A stretch of DNA of 62,000 bases from Glandiceps talaboti (GCF_964340395.1 NC_135560.1:19642598-19704597), one strand, 5' to 3'; numbered from the stretch's first letter, positions 47,086-60,717 are shown. Notes: generated by a model from the letters alone, not told the origin. Program-made: numbers and translations.

Positions 47086-47496
47086 CGGGCAGTTCTGAGA
47101 GTCATAGAAGAATAAACAAAAGAAGCAAGTACAAAAGATGTCGCCACTGTGGCGCTCTTTCTCATAATGGAAGAGCAAGCAACCCCACATACATGACTGA
47201 ATTCTATGCATGGTCCATGGAAATACCACTTCCATGCATGGTCCAACCTCAAAACCAGCGGTGTCACATGCAGCTAGCTGTGAAGGTTTACTGTCTTTCA
47301 AAACTTTGTTTAAAATCAAGTAATTGGGTTATTGTTTGCTAACCATAATAATGTTAATTATTTTAAAGACAAGAAAAAGCCCTTTGAATTTTGTTTTGTT
47401 GCAATTTAATATCCAATGTTCATTATTAAGTACATTTCTACATTTATCTTAATCATAAAAGTTCCAAGTTGTGCCATACTATCAATCTATCAGTTT

Positions 47497-47497
<1 letters not shown>

Positions 47498-47574
<77 letters not shown>

Positions 47575-47649
47575 CCCTCACTACTAGTCACTCACGCACG
47601 CACGCACGCACGCACGCTCGTTCGCTCACTCACTCACTCACTCACTCTC

Positions 47650-47690
<41 letters not shown>
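47498..47690 (+). repeat. (CT)n/(CTCA)n compound microsatellite
   Basis: About 35 CT units, then CACG and CTCA tetranucleotides, then a second CT run. The overlapping S/L-rich ORFs are artefacts. Confidence 0.95.
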
Positions 47691-48049
47691 AAAAACAACA
47701 TATATTTTAGGTAAATGTATTATACTTTATTTGACTAATACAAAACAAGTCATGTACATTTATCATATTGACACTAACCAAAATATACAAACAAAACTTC
47801 CAAAAAGGAGAGTCAATTCAAAGACTACAACAAACTGAGCTGAATGCAATCTTGTTGTTCATCTAAACACTGGATGTATCATAGCAATGCTGTTTGTGTC
47901 ATATATAAATGAAATAAAAAATCACATTGAACATAACATAATGCAATGTGTACTTGCAGTCATTCTGCCATCAATTGATCTGTAAGTCCTGTTTAACTGT
48001 AATATCTTTATTCTTTGTAATAGTTACCATTTTAGTGATTGACAACAAA

Positions 48050-48275
48050 TGACTGAAATAAAGCAATGATTGGTGGATTGAAATAACGCCAGGCAATGAT
48101 TGGTGGATTGAAATAATGCCAACCAATGATTGGACTGAAATAAAGGTAGCCAATGATTGGTGGACTAAAATAATGACAGGCAATGATTGGTGGCTTGAAA
48201 TGTATGACAGGCAATGATTGGTGGATTGAAATAATGGTAGACTATGATTGGTGGACAGCTTATGATTGGTGGACT
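48050..48275 (+). repeat. CCAAT/ATTGG minisatellite, ~34 bp, seven copies
   Basis: Units share CAATGATTGGTGGATTGAAA then TAATG. Every unit carries ATTGG, the reverse complement of a CCAAT box. Two units (near 48123 and 48150) read CCAATGATTGG, a perfect palindrome with the motif on both strands. Confidence 0.85.
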
Positions 48276-50131
48276 ATGAAATTGCCTGTGAAGACTAATA
48301 TTTATGACAAGTACATAATGTTGCCACAGGATATTTTTAAATAGTACTTTTCATCTACTTAATTCGTAAGCTGTACTCTTGTCAGGTCATTGAGAGTTGA
48401 ACAATATTATAATTTGCAACAATATGTAAAGATGATTTAGTTTGATAATCAACAATTCTTTCTGGGACTCTCTTTCAAATAAACTATGAAAACAAAGTTT
48501 CTTAAGTTTTTAATTTGTTTCAACAATCAGTGATTGGTAAAGTCCTAACTTACATCAGATGTGATTTGATTCAAAAGAAATGTATTCAATGTGTATGTGA
48601 TAATTTGGATTCACTTTGTTTTCTACTACATGTCTGTCAGGCAAAATAAAAGGTACTGTTATATTCATTATCAAAGTTGTAACTTGTTTGTATACACAAT
48701 CTGTTTGTTGCTACAAACACTAGTGGGTGTATTATTCTTCAGTTACACCAAGATTTCATTTGAAATGAGCAAAAATACAGTTTGAATGCTTCCTGCTTCA
48801 CCTACAGTCAGGACTTTGTGTATGATTGATTTAAGACCTAGGCTAGACTAACAGAATGACTGCAATTTTAAAATTCGTATTTTTTTAAAGTAATATCACA
48901 TGAAAACTGTATAAAGCTTTCAAATAGCAGAAAGTTGTCTATATCATATGATCATAAAATTATAACTTTGTAAAAAATATATATGATAGACAGGTTGGTA
49001 TGCTAAATTGACCTGGAGTCCAAAGATGACATTTTTAGAAGTACATACATACAATTGTTGACTTTTACAACACCAAAAAAAGAGACAGAAGGATATAACA
49101 TAAGTGGGTTTGTTGTCACAGATTTGAATACATTACTAACATACATGACTGATTCCATCTCATGTAAAAATATCTTATCTAATCTTACTTCACAGCCAAA
49201 TAATAATTCATCCTTTTTTTTTCAATGTGAAACATTTTGCATATAATCTGGATGATTTGGGGTAACAGAAAGCACACACAATTGAAAGCTGTGCTGGCCT
49301 GAGGTGAGTAAAGTGGTCATGTATGAAAATTCACATTTTGGTCCAAATTCTACACTCAGTCTTACAATAATACTGAAAAATTCCTATATGCTATATATCT
49401 TATGGTTTGGTCCATTTACAAATTTCTGAACATCTATTCTCAAAAATGAACAATTTCTAAGTTCATACAAAAACCATATTTGTGTTGAAAAGATTTCATT
49501 TCAAGCTGGTTCGATCAACCTATTAACAGGGTAATCACAGCCAAGTACTATCATCACCTCTGGACTCCACAATTGAAGTAAGTTCATTTGCAAAACAAGC
49601 AAATCTTTTTAAAAAAAAACAAAACAACAAAAAAAAAACATCAGAGAGAAAATGATTGTCTTTTGCAAAATACTTATTGAATAATTGATAATGATGAAGA
49701 AAATATTACATGGCAGTGGTAAAAGGTCAAAGTTCAAGGTTCAAAGGTAATGCTTAGGGCAGGAAAGTCTGAATAACTTCGAATATCAAAACAAAACATG
49801 TAAAAAATAATCTGACATACAAAAACAGACAATTCAATAATAGAAGTTACCTCTGAATCCATGAAGTTACACTTTGTCAGAATCCAAACATTTAGGCAAT
49901 TTATGACTATAGGGCTTGAACCTTGTGTAGCAATAAGAAAAGTGACATCATCAACAAGTTACAACAAGTTAAGAAATATACCACTATCAGAAAGAGACCA
50001 CTTTCAAAAATTTGATTCAATTTATTTTCTGACAACCTACAATAGAGAGCCTACAACTATGACATCATGACTGTTCTTATTGCAAGGTTCCAAAATACAA
50101 CAATGTCTATCCTTGTCATGTGATTATCAGC

Positions 50132-50240
50132 TGACTTCAACTGCATATTTAATCATGTGATAATCAGCTGACTACAACAGTGGGACATCACAGGCAACAT
50201 CATAGTCATGTGACAATCAGCTGACTTCAACTGCATATTG
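50132..50240 (+). repeat. E-box-containing repeat, three copies
   Basis: CATGTGATAATCAGCTGACT, or a close variant, occurs three times, twice followed by TCAACTGCATAT. Each copy holds two E-boxes, CATGTG and CAGCTG. Confidence 0.75.
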
Positions 50241-50446
50241 TAATCATGCCATGACTTCATGACAAAGTGTAACTTCTAAGCTCACAGAGATGACTTTTAA
50301 AAAATATGAAGATTCTAGTTTTCTTGAATATTGATTATCATGTCAAACAAAAATATAGCATATAAAAATCAGCCTCTCATGAAGTAGTTTGCATTATTAA
50401 GGCATATAGAGAAAGACATTTGTGTGTACAATTGTCTGTTTGTTTG

Positions 50447-50481
50447 TATGTATGTATGTATGTATGTATGTATGTATGTAT

Positions 50482-50548
<67 letters not shown>
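50447..50548 (+). repeat. (GTAT)n(GT)n microsatellite
   Basis: About eight GTAT units run into about 32 GT units. Confidence 0.95.
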
Positions 50549-50550
<2 letters not shown>

Positions 50551-53096
50551 CAATGTTGTCGGGTGACAAGTTTCTAATTCTGCACTGCAGTACAACAAAG
50601 AATTTGCAGAGGGCTTTCTCTCATGGTAGTCACCAAATTACAAAAATTGAAGCACAACAAAATGCTTAGCGAGTGACAGGAATGGATAAAAGTCAGACAC
50701 AAAATGGCAATAGTATAGTATACCACATTCTGTAAGGCTGTTATTGTTGACATTCAATACAGTACTATTACGATAAGTATGACACACAAAAACCTAGTCA
50801 AGTGCTTCCTTCACAGCACCAAAGATAAAAATTCACAGTTTTTAGTTATGCACAACATGATATACTTTGTCATCATGGAATGTGAAATTCAATGCTTGAA
50901 TACAAATATTGACGGGGTTGTTCCTTACCAGGACAAATTCTTTAATGGCACTTGACCATAGTATTCCACTGTTTTATCTTGATTTAATGTACTTAGTCAA
51001 CAACTACCCATCTTTGAGTTACCGTTACGGCAATGTAGAACTTTCCATAGTAACTAGTAACTTTGTTGAAAGTTACAGATGAAATACTACAATATTCTGG
51101 TGAGATCACTTTTTTGACAAGCTAAGACATAAACAAAGCATGTTTGTGACATGTTGATAGTACATGTAATTTATCAATGAATATTGATATGATTTCACTG
51201 ACAGCAAAATGCTTCAGTATGTACGAAGACCCACACAGTATCTTGTATGTGTACATTTCCACTCTCAATTTTAATTTTCAGTAACTATTAATGTCTACGT
51301 AATCTTGATTACAAGTCGATTATATCGACATCGCCATTGTACAATAGACCCCTATCCCCCATTTATGTATGTAATCTACTACAGGGCACAATAACAGTTT
51401 TTGTTTGTGTCTGTATTAGCGAGTCAACAATGAGGGTATTAGGCATAGAGGCGGCTTTATAGTACACTTAACTATAACCTGTCATTCCTGGTCGTTTATT
51501 ACCATCATGGTAACTTAGTTAATTTTCTAAAACTTGACAGGAGTTAATATTCTAATGTATCATGATTGTCAGTTGATGACAAATTACATCACATGATTGT
51601 CACATGATAATCATGTGATTGATTGTAATTGTAGGATTCAACAATTTGTCTATTTTTTGAGAATTTTGGTTGGAATAACAGAGTGCATGATCTGAATGAA
51701 TACACTAAGGGAGGTTTTATCCACCATGATAGCAACAAAATGTTGGGCGTACCTTCACAAGTAATTCTCTTGACAGTTTCATCGAACTAATTCACACAAT
51801 AACTGCATCTGACAACGAAGCTTGAAATTACAATATCTACATATCAATCAGGGTTATTTATACTACAGTATGTTCAACATCTAAAAATAGAAATTAGAGA
51901 CTGAAATCCTTGAATTATGTTGATTCCATTTGTACTTATTCAAATGGTGGTTACCATGGCAATAAGTCTTACAACATGTCTCTGTACAGAGTAATGATGA
52001 CAAATGTTACAAACAAACAAACAAACAAACAAACAAACAAACAAACACACATACAACAGGAAAGAAAAGAGTCTGTTTGCCAATGTATGGATGGTATTTG
52101 CTATGATATTCAACCTTTACGGTGTTTCATTCTACAGAAATTCACTTCATTCATACTAGCTTTGTTACTGTCTATACAAGGCACTGAACACATTGTGGAA
52201 GGGAATATAGCCACACACCTTAGAACAGCGTGAAAAAATGAACAATTCTCAAAAAAACAGACAAACAAACAAACAGACAGAAAATACACATCTTTGCTAT
52301 GAAGGCACGTTAGTTGATTGAGTCTACAAGATAGAGGTAGCTGATTTGTCTAAAGATATGTTTCTACTGTAATATCACTATATGGCAGTGGTGAATACAT
52401 TAAGCTGCATTGGAAAATACAGGTAAATACTTCATTTTATAAGAAAAAAAAACATGCTTTTTCTTTCTTTTCTCTGTTTAAATTCCAGAATATCTATTTA
52501 TCCTTCCCAAATATACATACCAAAGGTCAAAGGTCAAAGTTAAAAGTTGATAGTCTGACAGGAATATGCTATACATTATTATTACAGTGTTCCCACTCCA
52601 GACACAAAACCCATGTCAGTAGTCTTAGTTCAAAGTTCATTCTTGGGTCAAAGGTCAAATCAAAATAATACTGCTGAAGAGTAGATAAATTTGCCCATCT
52701 CACCGATACCAATATAATATCTTGATAATGTTATACCAAATAAGCTACTCCTATAGAATAACAGAAATTGATTAGTCAAATGTTTGGTTTTTTTTGTTAT
52801 ATCTATAAATATATACTAACTCTCACTCTCTACAAGTGATTGTCACCTGCAAGGTAGACATGCGTAATACTTGAAAATAAACTCAATTTAATAATGTAAC
52901 TGAGAGACTTCACCCAGAAATTTATGAAAAGTGGGTAAGGTCTGCCTTGATAACCCTGGGTAAACTTGTAGGTATAAACTGTTTTTTAAGTGTTCCAGGG
53001 AACTATATTTAAAACTCATTTCAAAATCTATCATCACTATATTTGTTACGTCATCCACTGTCTAATACTTTGTAAACCATCTACGATGTTGTTCAC

Positions 53097-53370
53097 TGAG
53101 AAACTGTTGGGTTTGATTGTAAAATAGCTATGGTTTAGAAACTGTTGGTTTGATTGTAAAATAGCTATGGTTTAGAAACTGTTGGTGTGAATGTAAAAGG
53201 GCTATGGTTTAGAAATTGTTGGTTTGATTGTAAAATAGCTATGGTTTAGAAACTGTTGGTTTGATTGTAAAATAGCTATGGTTTAGAAACTGTCGGTTTG
53301 ATTGTAAAATAGCTATGGTTTAGAAACTGTTGGTTTGATTGTAAAATAGCTATGGTTCAAACACTGTTGG
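53097..53370 (+). repeat. 37-bp minisatellite, seven copies
   Basis: Units contain GAAACTGTTGGTTTGATTGT then AAAATAGCTATGGTTTA. The third unit is the most divergent. Confidence 0.95.
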
Positions 53371-53994
53371 TTTGAGAATGTTGTCAGCAGAAAAACTGTC
53401 CTGTGTCAGTTTTTAAATGACTCAGAAAACTATAAATCTCACTCTATATTTATATAGCTAGCAAGTCAAAACACTGCTTTCTAAATTCTATGGTGTATAT
53501 CTGGTGAGATTCATTTACATGTAGAAATGTGAACCAAAGATTCACAGTATGTCCATATGAAACATTCTATTCTATTGGTTGAAAATAGAATGTCTATTAT
53601 ATCTTTTCATTTCTCAGCAAATCAGAATGAGTCAAGCAAACTGTTCAATGATGTTACATCAAGGTGAGTGAAAACCATTCTGAATGTCCATATCATATAG
53701 CAATCATTATTTGACATTTCAGGAAAAAAAGGCGATTAATATATCTATTTTCATCTCATAGTTTAAGTAATCATATAACAGATAAGTTGACTTTTTTAAT
53801 TTCCTAATTCTACAAAATACTTTGATTGTCTATGTAGACAGCGTTGAAGTAAAATTTGGGTAATTTTCAGCATATACATGATTATACTCTCAAAATAATG
53901 CAATTTATTACCCAAGGCATAGTTGGACAGTTTTGGGTTGAACCAGCTGTACTTTTTCACCATCTTGCATGACGGCAGAATTTCTCAGTGCTTT

Positions 53995-54205
53995 GGTGCA
54001 GCCATCTTGAATGATGACATCACTGTCAATCCTGTAGTTGAGCCATCTTGAATGATGACATCACTGTTCATTTCTGTGGTGTAGAAATCCTGAATGACAC
54101 CACTGTCAGTCCTGTAGAACAGCCATCTTGAATGAGATCACTGTTCAGTCCCGTGGTGCAGCCATCTTGAATGATGACATCACTGTTCAGCCCTGTGACG
54201 TGTCC
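53995..54205 (-). repeat. ~43-bp repeat with GCCATCTTG and TGACATCA, five copies
   Basis: Units carry GCCATCTTGAATGATGACAT then CACTGTTCAGTCCTGTGGT. In ARID3-like transcript sense this is ATGTCATCATTCAAGATGGC, containing an AAGATGGC core like that of YY1. It starts about 250 nt after the ARID3-like stop, so it probably lies in the 3'UTR. Confidence 0.85.
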
Positions 54206-54451
54206 ACCATAGGTGCAATTTTTTGACTCATTGAGTCAAGTTTAAGTAAATTCAGCATGCATACACATGATGAAACTCATAATGAATGCAAAGAAAGTAT
54301 AACTGCTTTCAGATATGCTTGAAACAAAATACATCACTTTATATAAAAGTATACTTTACATCAACAAAAGAATTCAAAAGAAAGGACAGCCTCTGAAGAA
54401 ACTGCAGTTGGAAGTTAATGATATCACTACAATGCATATTATGGGTGTTTT

Positions 54452-56792
54452 TTAAAGTGGAGATGGTCTGTTGACCATGGGCTGTCCAGGATGTAATGGA
54501 TGTCCAGGTGTACCACGGGCATACAGAATACCTTGGTAGAGAACGCCATTCAATTCTATGCTAACTATTAGAGAATTATCACCTCGTAGTTCCAACATTG
54601 GCATCCCACTATCTGTAAAGTCAAACAACGACATCAAACATAGTCAGTTGCATATAACATAGTGTTCATGAGTTGTATTGTTCAGGAAATCATTTTGTCT
54701 TATTTACGAACTGACACTGAAAATAAAAATAAGGTTGGAGTCTTTCCATCTTTTCATGATCCTGATATATAGAGCGCCCTCAGTGGCAGCATGTTTCTAC
54801 TGTTCTGATCACCTTGGTCTACAGATAAGTTCTTTCCTATTGTAAACTCACCTCTAGTGCTGGTCATTTTGATATGTGCAGACTGTGGCATCTCTCTACT
54901 TTGTAGTTGTTGTATTTGTCGGATTTGTTCTTCGCTGAGCATTTGTCGTTTAGGAGGTGGTGGTCCGTCAATATCTGAAGGGAACATTTGACTGTTATGT
55001 AGACTTCGGTGTGTTGGAGTGGATGGTGGACTGTCATCATCACCTGTACATGAAATAACAATGAAATTACAGAGAATAAAACTTTTACTTCTCTCACTTG
55101 GGTGAGGTCTGGGAAGCAAACCAAGTTAGGAGTTCCTAATCTCATTAACCCTTTCTAAAACAATACTGAAACTATTGTCTAAAGAGACTGAGCTCCTCAC
55201 TTTCTTAATTTCCCAGAATGCCTCACCCATATGTACACAAGGCTTCTTGTAAACCAGATTTGACAATTTTGGTAACTCTGTTTCAAAGAAGTTGCATGAT
55301 GCAGGGCTGGTGAAAATTCTTGCACCCCATAGCTTTAAAATAATGAAATACAGCTAAGATAAAAAAAAATCCCCCCCCCCCCCCCCCCCCGCCCATGTTT
55401 GTTCCCAAAGACGGGCCTTAAAAGTCTTTGATCAATATCCTACCTGATGACATACTAAGAGATCCATTATTTCCTGTGTTATTTGGGATTCTCATTGGCT
55501 GTGGCACCATGGATGGTGGGGGTGATCCGGGGGATTGTAAGTACGCACTGGATGAGTAGCTAGGACGACGACCTTCACGACGATTGCCATCTATTGCTGC
55601 CTGTAACTCCATTGGGGAACTTAGCTTCAGTTTGTCACATTCAAATGGATAAAGGTACTTCATGTATCTAGTGTCAAGAGATGGAAATAAATGTCAGAAT
55701 CAAGTTGGCAAAACGAAACACAGATTGGTACATTAAAGGAACAACTTTCCCCATATCATCAATATAACATACTGATTAAACCAGCCAGGATGCTGGCATT
55801 GAGATCTCAGCTGTATCTTTCCAGCTTATTTCATGGTGTCTCTTCTGAGAATCATGACAATAGCCCATTGTAGTACACCCTGACAATGTTGACATGTCAA
55901 CGAAAATTTGGGATTCATTTCTAAGAAATGTCTTGACTTTGTGAGTAGAAATTTCATTAGTAGGTAGGAACCCGGAGTTAATGAACATTCATTCTCACAT
56001 AAAATATATCAGATTTATAATTTTTAATGATTATCTTTGTAAATATGAATAATGTAAAAATGTATCATGGTTGCCACTTTCCAGCACCCTGGTGTTCTAC
56101 AGCAGGAGAAAACCAGAGTATACAGCAAAAACCTGCATTATTCAGTAAGGTCTAAATGCACAATGTCCTTCTTACTTTATACAGACGGAAACTTTAATCA
56201 AACATTATTGGCATGGTCAGGGTCAATCTTGTATCTCATGAAATATGGAAGATTCAAACACAAAACTGTTTATTTATTTTTATATTACGATAAAATGTAA
56301 CATTTCAGGTGCATGCACACTATTATTGCCTATAATTTGTTTGTGAAATCTGTAACAGAAAATGTTGCGTGAGATGTAAAAAATATTTTGTTTCACCAAA
56401 TTGAAACTCTATAGTCTCTCTAGTTTGGTAGTATCATACACAGAAAGAACATGTTCAACATGAACTGAATAAACAAGAAAGATATATGATTTTTGTTTTC
56501 TAATTTGTTGCTGCTAATGTTAATGTTGTTGTTGTTGTTGTTGTTGTTTAGGGAAAGGCCTGTTACAAAGCAAACTTGAAAAGATGTGTACAGCACAGTA
56601 GTACTTACTGGGTCCTGAGTGTGAATGCAGCACTGGTTATGGAAGACGGTAGATTCAAACCTTTGGTAATTTCACGCCATAATTTCTTGTTGATAACTTC
56701 TACAAGGCCTCCCTTGGACACAACTAACTTGAATAACTCATACAAATCTAATGTCTGTTTGGCCATGATGGGAATTCTGTTGACAGGAGTAC
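54452..56792 (-). CDS. ARID3: ARID3/dead ringer-like transcription factor, last four exons
   Basis: Exons in coding order with matching phases: 56609-56792, 55444-55667, 54852-55043, 54452-54612 (TAA at 54452). The first visible exon encodes the second half of an ARID: GTPVNRIPIMAKQTLDLYEL, then GGLVEVINKKLWREITKGLN and SSITSAAFTLRTQ. The next begins YMKYLYPFECDKLKLSSPME and continues LQAAIDGNRREGRR, the extended ARID of ARID3A-C and dri. Exon 3 is acidic then Q-rich (PPPPKRQMLSEEQIRQIQQL). The last encodes SLIVSIELNGVLYQGILYA, the REKLES region used for dimerisation and nuclear export in ARID3 proteins. ARID3 factors bind AT-rich DNA. The 5' exons, with the first half of the ARID, lie beyond the right edge. 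Confidence 0.93.
55372..55391. repeat. Poly(C) tract
   Basis: About 20 consecutive C, about 50 bp downstream (transcript sense) of the donor of the 55444-55667 exon. Similar tracts are at 138-151 and 18872-18891. Confidence 0.95.
55840..55995 (-). mobile_element. Foldback element, family C, diverged copy 2
   Basis: It shares GGATTCATTTCTAAGAAATG, TGTGAGTAGAAATTTCATTA and GAACATTCATTCTCA-like words with 14178-14362 in the opposite orientation. The second inverted arm is degraded. It lies in an ARID3-like intron. Confidence 0.6.
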
Positions 56793-57296
56793 CTGTGTAT
56801 GTACAAACAAAAACAATAATCATTATTTTTACAACACAAAGTTCTTACATAAATTATGACTTTTAATATTTGTATTCAATGGATGGAGTTGAAATACAGA
56901 CAGGAAGCAAAGAACAGGAGTGTTGAGCGCCCTCACAAGTTCTTCTTTGGAAAGTGAAGGAAATAAAGTGGAATAATTTTCTCAAAACAATCATCATTTT
57001 GGTAAATTAAATTATGTAAATTACAAATTATTGCACAAAGACAATTCAAAGCATTCACATATATCTGAGATTTTGATTAGTAAAAGACTAAATGTTTACA
57101 GATATATATATATTTTTCTTCACTTTTGTAAGCAACTGAGTCTTTATTTACAAAATAGTCCTGAATAATTACAATTTACAAATAAAATTGCAACATGAAC
57201 AAAATGTTGTAACCTTGGTAACAGAGAAGAGAAAAACCTGAATAGATTTGCATACCATTAATTTAGTGGGAAACCCTGCTATATTATAATAATACA

Positions 57297-57475
57297 AAGG
57301 GGATGACAATAGGTTTCCCTATTTACTCCGGATGACAATAGGTTTCCCTATTTACTATGGATGACGATGGGTTTCCCTATTTACTACGGATGACGATAGG
57401 TTTCCCTATTTACTATGGATGACGATAGGTTTCCCTATTTACTATGGATGACGATAGGTTTCCCTATTTACTACC
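57297..57475 (+). repeat. 29-bp minisatellite, six copies
   Basis: Units read GGATGACGATAGGTTTCCCT then ATTTACTAT, nearly identical apart from A/C changes near the unit end. Confidence 0.95.
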
Positions 57476-58435
57476 TCTAGAAAACTACAGTTTAAAGATT
57501 TAATAATATTTACAGTTCCACCATCAAATTATTTAAATGAAATTTCTGATATAAATTTTCACTTAAAATACTATTATATGTTATATTGCTATAAAAATGC
57601 TCAGTTTAGATTAGGATAAAAATTTAGGTGTGGAAATTTAGTTGTCTGATAAAGAAAATATTTATCTACAACAAAAGAACAATCCTGTCTAATATGGTTA
57701 TGGATTTACTGATAAGACAAGATTTATATCATGTTGGTCTAAAGAGGGATATATTCTGTTTCTGAAAAACCACTACCTTTTCTACTTGGTTTGTTTTGAT
57801 GGTTTGAGAAGAGATGGATAGACAGTTTAGTAAAAGGTATTTATTGTCACTAGATTTTATTTTTACTGAAAAAGAAAACGTCACACCAGCAGAAGTAATA
57901 AACATCAAAAAAGCCAAGCTTCTATGAGGAAAAGGATGAGCTATTGATTAATAAAGTTACCTTTTTTCAGAGCATTGTTAACCCCATCAAGCATGTACAT
58001 TGTACCGATGTTTATATTTTATTGATGAACACAAAGCCCTGCAAGCTTTGTTTATTATAAATGAAGTCTATAACTTCGGTCATAAAATCAACCAACAAAT
58101 AAATAAATAAATACATACAACAAAACTCCACACTAGATATAAATAGACAAACAGAGTAACGTTTACATTTTTTGTGTGAAAACCAAGTGAAGTCAGCCAT
58201 GAAAAGTCATGCTATACAGCAAAACAATACTTTGATACTTCTGCTGGTAATGGATGTATGTATTTATTCTTGGTGACGTGCCCACTGCTTTTTTTACCCT
58301 TTTTCAGCCAGACAATATTTTAGTGACAAAAATAACTTAAATTTTAAGCTTTCCAATTCATCAAAGGCAGTAAAAATATGGTACAGTAAGAAATAATGGT
58401 AAAACCTTGAGTCTTTTTTAAGCATTATGATTGCT

Positions 58436-58604
58436 CACTGTGCCCGCTAAGCCAATTTGACGCGCCACTGATGCACACAATTTCTAGTGACACACCAAAA
58501 TTTTGTGTTCCCCTATCTCTTACTATGTGGTGACTCACAAGAAATGCCAGTTTCTATCATACTGACCTAAAACAACAAAAATTTGACTATCATTAGAGGG
58601 CATA
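58436..58604 (-). mobile_element. MITE-like element, family A, copy 2
   Basis: Reverse-oriented relative of 874-1045. It shares TTCCCCTATCTCTTACTATG, GTGACTCACAAGAAA and the ATTAGAGGGCAT end. The left terminus is CACTGTGCCCGCTAA. Confidence 0.65.
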
Positions 58605-60717
58605 CGACTAAGAATTATGAATTATGATATGATCAGGGCAGTCTTGTGCACAAACTGATTAATAAGAAATGTGGTAGTATTATACACAGACTGATTAATA
58701 AGAAATGTGGATGGATTGGTGGGTGGTATATATAAATCAATATTTAGAATTTATCTAAGTACAAACAAATAAAAGTATTTGATGGTTTACCAGACTAAGT
58801 GAATTAAATGACAGTGAAATGGTAGGCTGATAGTATCAGCATCTCTCATTATAGAAAACAACACAAGATGCAAAAAAGCCCTGTGGCACATAAAAACAGG
58901 GTTATTACATGCAACTTTCAATTAATAATGAGGACATCCTTGATGACATAAAATTGTAACTCTAGAAAGGAAATATCAAACTACATCAATTAAAAGTCAT
59001 AACATAAAACTTTTATTACAACTTTCTATAGTAGCAACATGATATTGTGTGTGCGTAAAAAAAAAGTTATGTTTTGGTCAAGTATGGTGGACTATTGACA
59101 TTAGATAGAATCAGACATAGGGAATTACATTCTTCTCTATCCCAAGGTAGTAATCAATATAACAATGGCAGGACATCAGACTACAAATCCTGATTAAAAA
59201 TTGATACTACTAAGTACATTCACATAAGGATGACAAGGTTCTATTATTTCAACTCACATTGTAACCTAAATGAACAATGTGGATTACATGGACTGAGACT
59301 CATTCTATTCATACCTGGTCAATTTCACATCACATGACCATTGCGCTGCCGTTTCAATTCTTTTGGTGTAATGGGAGAGACTTGATATGTATGTGTTGTT
59401 TGGAGAAGGACTCAGCATACATACACACACTATATTTGATCAAATTGCACACAAGGTCAATGAAAGTAAGGTGATACATGCAGTATGAGAAGCTATGTTT
59501 ACTTGATCAAACCGAGAGATCTATGTATAATATACCTGATCCAATTCTGTACATATTTCAATAAAAGTAAGGTGGTACATTTATATGCTTGACATTGTAG
59601 GTAAAAACATCAACCCCATCATTAGAGAAACACTGCCCATCTGTTTACCACTGCATCTCAGTTTTCTATAACTTGGCGAATTTAGTCGAATACATGGTGG
59701 ACAAAGACCCGATTACGAATTAAATTAGCACGATGTTTGATCTGTTGTAATTCAATACTTGTATTCAAAGCGGTCATTGGCTTATACATTGTATAGGACT
59801 AGAGATAGATTAAAAGAAAAGAAGCTTACAGCTTGTACCAGCTATTCAATACTCAATTGTCTTTCACGTCTCTACAATTATGACAGTTCCATAGCTGGCT
59901 TGTTCAATTTGTCTTACTGCACAATAGAATACATCTTCAATACAAAAGTCCACAGGGTGCAAGAATCGGAAGCCCCATGTACTTCATCAATGAATACTTG
60001 GTTTTTTAACTACTGGGTCACACTCCCTACACAAAGAGTAGCACACTGAGTGCCATTCATACACTCATCTGCATGGAAATCACGTCTATGAATGTTTGCC
60101 CATAGCAAGAAAGTTTTAATTTTGTTATTCATTCTATGAACAGAATTGAATCCTTAAAATTAGGAGACACATATGTGTCTCTATTTAGACAACTTCCGAT
60201 ACAGCCACATCAAATTTGTAGTAAGCATTAGAAGTAACTTGATCAGTGCATGGGTATTAAAATCTATGTGGGTGAGATGATTTGTTGGTCCAGTTCAACT
60301 TGTTTTATGACTCTTTCCATCAAGTCTTTTCATTAAACTACAGAATGTACATTTTGTGACTCATGTACACTTTCTGTTCTGTCCACAGAAAGCTACAACC
60401 TACATCTTAAGTAGGTCTAAGGCCATACTACTCAAAAAGTATGCCTCAGCTCAAAATCATAACTTCTAATGGTGGTTTTTAGATGCTTGCATAGTTATCA
60501 AGACAAAATTTGGCAAGCCATGTGATCACTAGAACCACTATACTAATTACTATATCACTATTAAACCCACTTTCAAATATCTAAACATTATGTATAACTT
60601 GGTATTTAAGTGGCCAAATGGATGAGGATTGTATATTTATTTTGGATTTTTAATTTATAAAACAATTTTATCAAGGCTTGATAAACCAACAGATTAGTGA
60701 AGCTAGTACTCATTAAT

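Larger units (their letters stand above)
46313..54451. other. Gene-poor region, part probably ARID3-like 3'UTR
   Basis: No securely supported gene. It contains a possible short ORF (46832-47085), CT and GT microsatellites, a CCAAT-rich minisatellite (48050), an E-box repeat (50132), a 37-bp minisatellite (53097) and a 43-bp repeat (53995). A poly(A)-type hexamer on the - strand lies at 53904-53909, about 540 nt after the ARID3-like stop, so part of the right end may be its 3'UTR. Confidence 0.5.
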
